Shown one piece after another: positions 50,851 to 57,342 of a DNA stretch of 64,000 bases. Location of the stretch: the NCBI GenBank assembly GCA_041168905.1, contig JBEEJZ010000079.1, positions 20,666 to 84,665 of the forward strand. Reading direction: 5' to 3'. The DNA is from JBEEJZ01 sp041168905. GTDB lineage: Bacteria; Pseudomonadota; Gammaproteobacteria; Burkholderiales; Burkholderiaceae_C. The notes below the pieces were generated by a model. That model was not told where the DNA came from, made no database searches, and saw only the letters and a program-made list of their open reading frames with translations. Within the stretch, counting starts at the first letter, position 1. Every line of letters begins with the position of its first letter. Both the position numbers and the translations under genes were made by a program.

Positions 50851-51718
50851 CTTGCCACGATCGATCCCATGACCGAGGCGCAGCGCTCTCCAGCAACAGC
50901 AGGGACAGGACGCGATCACGGGCACCGTAGGTGTGCTTGAACTCGGTCAGTGTGATATCGGAAGGTTCTTCTGGGCACCAGACATCGGCGGGCATGTCGA
51001 CGCCATGCCACTCCTGCGCAATGTCCGGGTCAGCTGCCAGCGTTTCTGGCAGTGGTTCTTGCGGATCATCGGTACGCCGAATGCGTGCCCCTGTTTTCTT
51101 GGCACTGCTGCTACGCCACTCGTACTTGGTAAAGCCGTTGTCCCAATAAACCAGGATCGCGCGCTGCGGCGTGAACTTCACGAAACGGATGCACAGGGAC
51201 TCGAATGAGACCTGAAAGCGTTTGGCCAGATTACTCAAGTGATGCAAATCGATGCGTCGGTCGGAGATCGCGTCGCGCAGCAAGTCACCGGGGATCAGCA
51301 GGTTGCTGGCGAAATCGTCGGCCTCGCGCTCGATGGACCGCATGCGGTCAGCGCCGGAGTAGATGCTCTCCTTGTCACAGCTGAAGTTTGGTCCCTGGCT
51401 GCGGTGCAGAACAAAGTGACCCAGTTCATGGGCAATGGTGAACCGCTGGCGCTGTGCTGATGAATGGCCGTTGTAGAAAATGCCCCACTCGGCGGAGTCA
51501 TGTGGGTTGCGCGCCAGCATGCCTTCACAGCTGGCCAGGCCATGCGCCATCGGTGCCTTGATTTCACGAACGCCCTGGCCGTAGGGTGTGTCCGGCAGCA
51601 TCTGGCGCACGAGATCCAGGTCGATAGCGTCAGGTGCAGAGCCTTGGTGCCATGCGCGCATCCACTTGTGGATGTTGTGGGCCGCGATGGGACCGGTAAG
51701 GGCTTGCACCGTGCTCAA
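50789..51718 (-). CDS. ImmA/IrrE family metallopeptidase
   Basis: A 309-residue protein with the zinc motif HELGH (97-101) in RFTIAHELGHFVLHRSQ and a downstream IEREADDFASNLLIP segment that supplies the third ligand. ImmA-type peptidases cut XRE repressors upon DNA damage or phage signals. The XRE gene is three bases upstream, so it is the expected substrate or partner. A C-terminal portion of about 100 residues is acidic and unassigned. Confidence 0.85.
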   Translation of the reverse strand: MSTVQALTGPIAAHNIHKWMRAWHQGSAPDAIDLDLVRQMLPDTPYGQGVREIKAPMAHGLASCEGMLARNPHDSAEWGIFYNGHSSAQRQRFTIAHELGHFVLHRSQGPNFSCDKESIYSGADRMRSIEREADDFASNLLIPGDLLRDAISDRRIDLHHLSNLAKRFQVSFESLCIRFVKFTPQRAILVYWDNGFTKYEWRSSSAKKTGARIRRTDDPQEPLPETLAADPDIAQEWHGVDMPADVWCPEEPSDITLTEFKHTYGARDRVLSLLLLESAAPRSWDRSWQDEDESDSFDQFTSAGQSTVR

Positions 51719-51721
51719 GAC

Positions 51722-52063
51722 TCAGTCTCCGCCTTTGCCCTTATCAGGGAACGCGATCTGGAGCAGTTGCCGGTAGCGATCTTTCTCCTCGTCGGTCATG
51801 CCCGCGTACTCCCGGAAGAACTGGACGTCCTCAGGGCTGGCTTGGGGCACCTGCTGCAGAGGTTCGCCCATCACATCCTCCATCGTCACACCCAGCACCT
51901 TGGCCAAGCCGTGGACGCGCTCGGCAGATGGACGCTGGCCTTCCTTCATCTCCAGTTCCCAGATGTAGGCCTTGGTGCAGCCGACAGCGTCGGCTACTTG
52001 TTGGAGGGTTAAACCCTTCGCCTCGCGGAGGCGCCGCAGGCGTGCCCCGAATACCGAAGCCAT
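51722..52063 (-). CDS. XRE-family transcriptional regulator
   Basis: A 113-residue protein. The N-terminal helix-turn-helix is RLRRLREAKGLTLQQVADAV with TKAYIWELEMKEGQRPS. The C-terminal half is short and acidic (ASPEDVQFFREYAGMTDEEK). AGGAG precedes the ATG at 52063. An extended -10 sequence stands 38 bases upstream. It probably represses its own operon and perhaps the divergent pair, until cut by the ImmA partner. Confidence 0.85.
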   Translation of the reverse strand: MASVFGARLRRLREAKGLTLQQVADAVGCTKAYIWELEMKEGQRPSAERVHGLAKVLGVTMEDVMGEPLQQVPQASPEDVQFFREYAGMTDEEKDRYRQLLQIAFPDKGKGGD

Positions 52064-52100
52064 GACGTTGCTCCTATTTGCTCGATGTTTGGACTTTTTG

Positions 52101-52109
52101 AGTATAGCA
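52101..52109 (-). promoter_or_regulatory. Candidate extended -10 promoter for the XRE-ImmA-HEPN operon
   Basis: Read on the minus strand, TGCTATACT carries the extended -10 signature (TGn then TATACT), 38 bases before the ATG at 52063. No good -35 is visible. Confidence 0.5.
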
Positions 52110-52141
52110 GCGAGACACCAATGATCGCCACATGTGCCGCC

Positions 52142-52210
52142 GTGATTGACAAGCGGAAATGCGCGGGACACAATCACGCTGTATCACGTTACTTTACTTG
52201 TACGCGATAC
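52142..52210. promoter_or_regulatory. Inverted repeats in the divergent control region
   Basis: GTGATTG (52142-52148) pairs exactly with CAATCAC (52171-52177). GTATCACGT (52181-52189) pairs with ACGCGATAC (52202-52210), eight of nine bases. They lie between the XRE gene and the divergent gene and may be the XRE operators. Confidence 0.55.
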
Positions 52211-52303
52211 CTGTTTAGTCATTTTATCGATTTGTCGCTGGCCAGCGCATTCAGACCTCACGGTCCGCAGACCTCCGACGCTTTCTCGGAATGGACCTCC
52301 AAC

Positions 52304-53536
52304 ATGAAAAAAACCTGGATTGATTTGCTGTACGAATTGCCCGTGGACGCTACCTTGCGTGATTTCCTGACGGGACATGGGCTGCTGATGCCCGACGACT
52401 TTGCATGGACAGACAAGCCCGAAACCACGCAGGCCCTGATTGCAGCCTTGCTCGGCTGCCCGGACATTAGCGTGCGTGACACTGTGGCCGCCAAGCTGCG
52501 TGCCAGCGTGACCCTCGGCGACTCGGCCGGAACGCAGGCGATGTTCCAGGTGGCCACCAGCGATGGGGCCGCTCTGACGACGCTGGCCACCTGCAAGAGC
52601 GACATCCATCGCTCTTTCTGGCTGTATGTGAAGCACCCGGAACTGTTCGACCGTGCCGGTGACGTCGACCACTTCGAGCGCCAGTCTGCCAACGCCCAGC
52701 AACATGACCTTGGTGTGAAGAACATTCCCGACACATCGGATACCGCGCTGGCGGCATTGCGCGCCGATGTTTCGGCCTTTTACCAGCGCGAGTTGCAATG
52801 CGGTGACCGCAGCAAGGCCTACGTCATGGAGCGCAGCCCTGGTGTGTTCCTGCTGAGCGTGCACGTGAAAGACCTTTCCACGGTCCAACTGGAGTTCCAG
52901 GGAGATGACCTCAAGCGCCGGGTTGGCAACCCCAACATCCATTCGGTGTTGGAATATTCAGCCCGCACTGGCGTCACCCGATCTTTGGTCAAGGGCGGCA
53001 CCAAGTACCACCAGATGCTGCTCAAGGCATTTGCCGAGCATCTGCTGCACACGAGCCTTGATGCGCAGCGATTGATGGCGCCGACACTGGATCTGTCAAC
53101 ACTTCGCCTCGGGTTCGATGTGCCGCAGGCGCAGGTCGATGGTTTCAATGTCCTCCAGGTGAAGTCCATCAGCCTGATGAGTCCTGACAACCAGTTGAAA
53201 GTTGACTGTACGGCCATGGCGGCAAGCGAGCACCGCTGCGTGACCGATCTCTTGGCAGAAAAGCTGCCCGGCCCATTGGCGGAGAACTGGATGGTCACGG
53301 CCGCGCAGATCAACCTTTACTACCTGCCCGAGCCGGGCAAGGCCAGGGCCAAGGTTGTGACCATTGAAATCACCCGCAAAGGTCGGCTGAACCTGCACAA
53401 GTTCGACGCGGCATTGCAGTCGCAGTTGGAAGGCTACCTGGTTGCCTTGGGCATCCTCAGCAAGGGACAGACGCTCAACCCGCAGGACATGGCCACGAGC
53501 GACACGTCCAATCTGCAGCCTGCCTACGAGGACTGA
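52304..53536 (+). CDS. Unknown protein, first gene of a divergent pair
   Basis: A 410-residue protein: WIDLLYELPVDATLRDFLTG, then ALLGCPDISVRDTVAAKLRA and a long middle part with SRSLVKGGTKYHQMLLKAF-like sequence. The C-terminal part ends EITRKGRLNLHKFDAALQSQ. There is no recognised domain, signal peptide or membrane segment. The ATG at 52304 is preferred; an upstream in-frame extension would fall within the control region. Its partner follows three bases downstream. The divergent placement from XRE-ImmA-HEPN suggests common regulation. Confidence 0.65.
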   Translation: MKKTWIDLLYELPVDATLRDFLTGHGLLMPDDFAWTDKPETTQALIAALLGCPDISVRDTVAAKLRASVTLGDSAGTQAMFQVATSDGAALTTLATCKSDIHRSFWLYVKHPELFDRAGDVDHFERQSANAQQHDLGVKNIPDTSDTALAALRADVSAFYQRELQCGDRSKAYVMERSPGVFLLSVHVKDLSTVQLEFQGDDLKRRVGNPNIHSVLEYSARTGVTRSLVKGGTKYHQMLLKAFAEHLLHTSLDAQRLMAPTLDLSTLRLGFDVPQAQVDGFNVLQVKSISLMSPDNQLKVDCTAMAASEHRCVTDLLAEKLPGPLAENWMVTAAQINLYYLPEPGKARAKVVTIEITRKGRLNLHKFDAALQSQLEGYLVALGILSKGQTLNPQDMATSDTSNLQPAYED

Positions 53537-53539
53537 TCG

Positions 53540-54490
53540 ATGTCGGCCCACGAAGCATGGTCGTTGGTCTGCCGACTGTTCAAGGGTGGCACACCGGTAT
53601 TCAACGCAGCGCTATCGCCCGCCGAGGTGAATGCCTGCGCCAGCCTGGGCCCAGCGATCAAGCCGACGGCCATCAGCCAGACATTCGCTCTGTGTCCTTA
53701 CTGCCAGCTGCGCAGCGGCCAAATCTTCGGTGACGGCAAGGGCGGCCAAATATGCCAGTGCCCGGAATGCGGTCCCACAGTGCTCTCGGCGGAGGATCGT
53801 GCTGCCCTGATGTTGGATGAGGGATGGCTCAGGTCAAAGCTGCGCATGGCCATGGAAATCGAAAGTCGCGATGGCATCACCGACATCTGTGACGGCGTCT
53901 GGCGGTTGGGCGATGCACGTCGCGCGCCGGTGCTGCTGGCCAGGAGTCTGACTCGACTGTGGTCGGATCCGTCCATCTTTGACAGGGTGCGTGTGGCAGG
54001 CGCCGACATCCGGGTCATTGCGCCCAAGACGCGGGATGTACGCGGCAACCCGTTTTCCGTAGGCGTTGAGTGGCTACCGCTGGAGGAACGCTTCACGCTT
54101 TATGGTGGTGGGATTGCTTTCATCGGTTCCGACAATGGCCAAGCCCCGCTGATCGTGGCTGAACCTTGGGCCGCCTACCTGGGACCATTCTCGTCGGACT
54201 TCAGGTGGGTGACGCTTGATGACTGGCCTCATGGGCCCATCCGCTGCACGGATGGCCAGGCGGCCATCTTCCGCGCACTCTGGTCATTCAAGGGCGTCAA
54301 GGTGGACGCGGAACGTCTCATGCTCAAGGCGGGGCAGGACAGCGCGAAACCCAACGACCTGTTCAAGATCAAGAAAGAGAACAAAGGCAAGCCTGAATAC
54401 GAGGGGCCGCTACATGCCTACCGGACGCTCGTGAAATCGACACAGCGTCCTGGGGAATACTGGATGCCGTGCGCAGTGGCAACGGGCTGA
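53540..54490 (+). CDS. Zinc-ribbon-like unknown protein, second gene of the pair
   Basis: A 316-residue protein. The N-terminus has four cysteines in a ribbon pattern: C52 and C55 in LCPYCQLRSG, then C74 and C77 in CQCPECGPT. The rest is unknown, with WLPLEERFTLYGGGIAFIGS in the middle and a basic C-terminal end (KIKKENKGKPEYEG). It might bind nucleic acid. The start lies three bases after the previous stop. No relation to a known family is recognised. Confidence 0.62.
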   Translation: MSAHEAWSLVCRLFKGGTPVFNAALSPAEVNACASLGPAIKPTAISQTFALCPYCQLRSGQIFGDGKGGQICQCPECGPTVLSAEDRAALMLDEGWLRSKLRMAMEIESRDGITDICDGVWRLGDARRAPVLLARSLTRLWSDPSIFDRVRVAGADIRVIAPKTRDVRGNPFSVGVEWLPLEERFTLYGGGIAFIGSDNGQAPLIVAEPWAAYLGPFSSDFRWVTLDDWPHGPIRCTDGQAAIFRALWSFKGVKVDAERLMLKAGQDSAKPNDLFKIKKENKGKPEYEGPLHAYRTLVKSTQRPGEYWMPCAVATG

Positions 54491-54545
54491 CGCAGAGATT
54501 TGGGATGCCAAGACAGCATCAAGGAAGTTCAACGAGAGGATCGAA

Positions 54546-54848
54546 ATGGAAGACAAGAACCCCATCACGGCAAGCATCGAGTGGTTGATTGACCAGGGCT
54601 TTGACCGCAAGCAGGCCACCAACATCTGCAAAGCCATCAAGGCAGACAGCCCGGAGAAGCTTTGGGAGGACGCGCCAGCCTGGATCGAATGGTGTGGCAA
54701 GGTCAAACGTGATCACGACTGCATCGTCATGCTTGCAGCCATGGGGCTGACCACGGTGCAGATTGGCCCGGGCGGTGTGGAAAACGATTTGCGCTTGAGA
54801 CTCATGGACGGAATTGATTCTCCGCAGGTCAATCCAAACATGGCGTAG
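54546..54848 (+). CDS. Small unknown protein
   Basis: A 100-residue soluble protein: ITASIEWLIDQGFDRKQATN, then EKLWEDAPAWIEWCGKVKRD. A good purine-rich ribosome site (GAGAGG) stands before the ATG. No family is recognised. It follows the zinc-ribbon gene by about 55 bases and may be the third gene of that operon. Confidence 0.55.
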   Translation: MEDKNPITASIEWLIDQGFDRKQATNICKAIKADSPEKLWEDAPAWIEWCGKVKRDHDCIVMLAAMGLTTVQIGPGGVENDLRLRLMDGIDSPQVNPNMA

Positions 54849-54979
54849 ATCGATTTATTTGGTGCCTTTTACAAATCAACGGCTATCGAGTTTGATTTTC
54901 GGCGTGGGATTCAGAGCATCGTCCCAGATTCATGGGCGTGCCACAATCATTTTCACCTTGTGCCAGGACAGGAGAGCAG

Positions 54980-55744
54980 ATGAGCAATGATGACACGACA
55001 CACCAGAAACTCAGCCTCTGGCGCCGAATTGCTGCGTTTAAAACCATAATTTTGACCCTTTCCATGGCTGGCTTGATTGCCAGCAATGTGGTCAGCCTAG
55101 TGAGCGCCAGTGCCCATGACTGGATGCACAACGCTTTGTGGCGTGTTCTGTCCATTGGCGGTCAGGCCGTGGCGGATCGGGCTTTGGCAAACAGTCCCAA
55201 GGCCAAGCTGGATCAAACTGTCAAAACAAAGACGGCTGATCTGGAAGCGAAGAACAGGCTCCAGGCCAAGGAACTGGAAGACGTCCACGTCAAGAACCGG
55301 AAACTCGCTCAGCAACTGGATGTGAACGGCAAGCAAGCAAAAGCCACCGTGGCGGCAGTCCACCAAAGGCTAGCCAAAGGTGTTTCCAGGAATGTGGCGG
55401 CCTTGCCAAGCGAGTCCATTCCATACCTTGGGCTGGGCGTGACGTTGGCAGTGACGTCTTTGGACATCTACGATGCTTGCCAGACCATGAAGGATTTCAA
55501 TGACCTTCTTCGGATGATGGGCCAGGGCGAAGAAAAGCCAGATCTGTGTGGGCAAAAGGTGCCAACGGTGGATCAGGTGTTGGCTTCAACCAAGGCGGGA
55601 TGGCGGAGCAGTGTTCAGCGTGTCACAGATGATGCGAAGGCTTTCAAAGTGGCGGTGCCGGATGTGCGCTTGCCAACCCGAGATGAAATGACCAGGGCGT
55701 CTTGTACTGTGGTTTCGGTTCCTTACCTTTGTCCGGAGAAATGA
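54980..55744 (+). CDS. Membrane-anchored coiled-coil protein, unknown function
   Basis: A 254-residue protein. One membrane segment (about 21-45, FKTIILTLSMAGLIASNVVS) is followed by a coiled coil rich in lysine, glutamate and alanine (about 80-125, TADLEAKNRLQAKELEDVHV). The C-terminal part is soluble with a few cysteines. GGAGAG precedes the ATG. It lies four bases before the lipoprotein gene and is probably co-transcribed with it. A phage-related or envelope role is possible. Confidence 0.62.
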   Translation: MSNDDTTHQKLSLWRRIAAFKTIILTLSMAGLIASNVVSLVSASAHDWMHNALWRVLSIGGQAVADRALANSPKAKLDQTVKTKTADLEAKNRLQAKELEDVHVKNRKLAQQLDVNGKQAKATVAAVHQRLAKGVSRNVAALPSESIPYLGLGVTLAVTSLDIYDACQTMKDFNDLLRMMGQGEEKPDLCGQKVPTVDQVLASTKAGWRSSVQRVTDDAKAFKVAVPDVRLPTRDEMTRASCTVVSVPYLCPEK

Positions 55745-55747
55745 CAC

Positions 55748-56242
55748 ATGAAGACCGGATTGCCCAGTAAATGGGCCATGGTGATGCTGAGCATGGCGTT
55801 GGTGGCATGCGGCGAAGCCCCTCTACCGAACACCCCTTCCGAATCTGCACCGACCGTCCAAGCGTTGAAAGACGCGCCCGTAATGTCCATAGCCTTGCAA
55901 GAGGTGGTGGACACCTATGTGCTGGGCGGCACCAGAACCGATCTGCAACGCGAAACCATGACCGCCAAGCTGGTCGGTTCCGTGGTGGTCTGGCGGTTCA
56001 AGGTGTACGACATTGCTAAGGAAGATGGACGCTACAGAGTTGTGTCTGACCTGATGAACGGCTCCCAGCCTGAAGCCGTCGGCAAGCTCACAGTGGTGGC
56101 CTTTGTGACCCCCAATGATGAACAAGATATCCAGACTCTTTTAAAGCTAACAACGGGCAGTGAAATCACCGTGCGCGGCAAGGTCGATGGCATCACGCTC
56201 AGAACGGCGATTGTCCTGAGCCCTGCTGGATTGATTCATTAA
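55748..56242 (+). CDS. Small lipoprotein with OB-fold-like domain (tRNA_anti-like)
   Basis: A 164-residue protein. A lipoprotein signal peptide ends in the lipobox LVAC (cysteine 21). The rest resembles the tRNA_anti-like OB fold of PF12869 type: KLVGSVVVWRFKVYDIAKED, then TTGSEITVRGKVDGITLRTA. It would be attached to the periplasmic face of a membrane. The function is unknown. It ends the accessory region; the tRNA gene follows after about 280 bases. Confidence 0.7.
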   Translation: MKTGLPSKWAMVMLSMALVACGEAPLPNTPSESAPTVQALKDAPVMSIALQEVVDTYVLGGTRTDLQRETMTAKLVGSVVVWRFKVYDIAKEDGRYRVVSDLMNGSQPEAVGKLTVVAFVTPNDEQDIQTLLKLTTGSEITVRGKVDGITLRTAIVLSPAGLIH

Positions 56243-56483
56243 AACAGGGGTGCGATCATTAACGATTGCACCTCCAAGTGGGGTGGCGAACTCGAAAAAT
56301 CGACACACGTATAAGTCCTTGTCACACAAGGCGATGTGCGTGTGCCACGGCATAAGAGTTGGTGTTTTTTCTCAGAGAACAGAGGGCAGAAAAGGGGCGA
56401 ACTGGACACTGTAGGCGTCCTGTTCAGGTACCCCCTGGCACACGCAGAATGCGCCTGTTCCCCGCGTGTACTGGGAGAAGCCC
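56243..56483. other. Non-coding junction between accessory region and tRNA-Phe
   Basis: About 240 bases without a supported gene. It has an imperfect inverted repeat (GGTGCGATC and GATTGCACC, 56249-56274), without a T run. The integration junction of the accessory DNA probably lies here or at the tRNA 3' end, but no repeat was found in the window to define it. Confidence 0.5.
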
Positions 56484-56516
56484 AAACGAAAACGCCCAAC
56501 TGAGAACAGTTGGGCG
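56484..56516 (-). terminator. Intrinsic terminator of tRNA-Phe
   Basis: Minus-strand CGCCCAACTG, TTCT loop, CAGTTGGGCG, then TTTTCGTTT. It stands eight bases after the tRNA CCA end. Confidence 0.88.
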
Positions 56517-56524
56517 CTTGATTT

Positions 56525-56600
56525 TGGTGGCCTGGGACGGAATCGAACCATCGACACGCGGATTTTCAATCCGCTGCTCTACCAACTGAGCTACCGGGCC
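56525..56600 (-). tRNA. tRNA-Phe (GAA)
   Basis: A 76-base tRNA including the encoded CCA. The acceptor arms GGCCCGG and CCAGGCC-type ends pair, the D loop has AGCTCAGTTGGTAGAGC, the anticodon loop reads ATTGAAAAT with anticodon GAA, and the T loop has GGTTCGATTCC. The 3' end faces the accessory region, a common arrangement for integrated elements. Confidence 0.97.
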
Positions 56601-56611
56601 GGTAAGCGAAA

Positions 56612-56617
56612 ATTATA
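56612..56617 (-). promoter_or_regulatory. -10 element of the tRNA-Phe promoter
   Basis: Perfect TATAAT on the minus strand, 11 bases before the tRNA 5' end. No strong -35 is visible at the usual distance. Confidence 0.65.
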
Positions 56618-56659
56618 ACAGAGGATTGGGCGCTTTCCTGGAAAACGGGAAAACATTGC

Positions 56660-57322
56660 TCATCCCACGCGTTTGCTGCGGGACAAATCCACGCCCAACT
56701 GCTTGAGCTTGCGGTACAGGTGCGTGCGCTCCAGACCGGTTTTTTCTGCCACCTTGGTCATGGAGCCACCTTCGTGCGAGAGGTGGAATTCGAAATACGC
56801 CTTTTCAAACGCGTCGCGTGCTTCGCGCAAAGGGCGGTCCAAGTCAAAGCTTTGCTCCACTTCGGGGGCCTGTACCTCCTCGCTGACCATGGCGGCAATC
56901 GACAACACGCTGGAAGGCGCATGCGCTTGCGCCGCACTGCTGCCCAGCGGTTTGGCCTGGTCTTTGGCCAGTCCTTGCTCCACCGCTTTGAGCAATTTTT
57001 GCAAGGTGATGGGTTTTTCCAAAAAGGCTTGCGCACCGATTTTGACAGCATCCACTGCGGTATCGATGGTGGCGTGACCGCTCATCATGATCACGGGCAT
57101 GTTGAGCAAGCCTGTGGCGGCCCATTCCTTGAGCAGGCTCACGCCATCGGTGTCCGGCATCCAGATGTCGAGCAGCACCAGATCAGGCCGTGTGCGCTGG
57201 CGAGCGACGCGGGCTTGCGCCGCATTTTCGGCAAGCTCCACCTGGTGCCCTTCGTCGAAGAGGATTTCTGAGAGCAGGTCGCGGATGCCCAGCTCATCAT
57301 CGACCACCAAAATATTTGCCAT
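56660..57322 (-). CDS. NtrX-like response regulator lacking the AAA+ domain
   Basis: A 220-residue regulator. The receiver domain opens ILVVDDELGIRDLLSEILFD, with the phospho-acceptor aspartate at 52 (LLDIWMPD) and the KP pair in LEKPITLQ. The C-terminus is a Fis-type helix-turn-helix (MTKVAEKTGLERTHLYRKL). A full NtrX would have a sigma54-activating AAA+ domain between, of about 240 residues; here only a short linker is present. The gene follows the sensor kinase by 20 bases and is its expected partner. Confidence 0.88.
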   Translation of the reverse strand: MANILVVDDELGIRDLLSEILFDEGHQVELAENAAQARVARQRTRPDLVLLDIWMPDTDGVSLLKEWAATGLLNMPVIMMSGHATIDTAVDAVKIGAQAFLEKPITLQKLLKAVEQGLAKDQAKPLGSSAAQAHAPSSVLSIAAMVSEEVQAPEVEQSFDLDRPLREARDAFEKAYFEFHLSHEGGSMTKVAEKTGLERTHLYRKLKQLGVDLSRSKRVG

Positions 57323-57342
57323 AGTGCCTGTCTTGTCTCAGT

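Noticed and set aside
8389..56524. Second copy of the tRNA-Phe 3' end as an attachment site
   Set aside because: No stretch resembling the tRNA 3' end was noticed inside the window. A computed search would be needed to exclude a short one.
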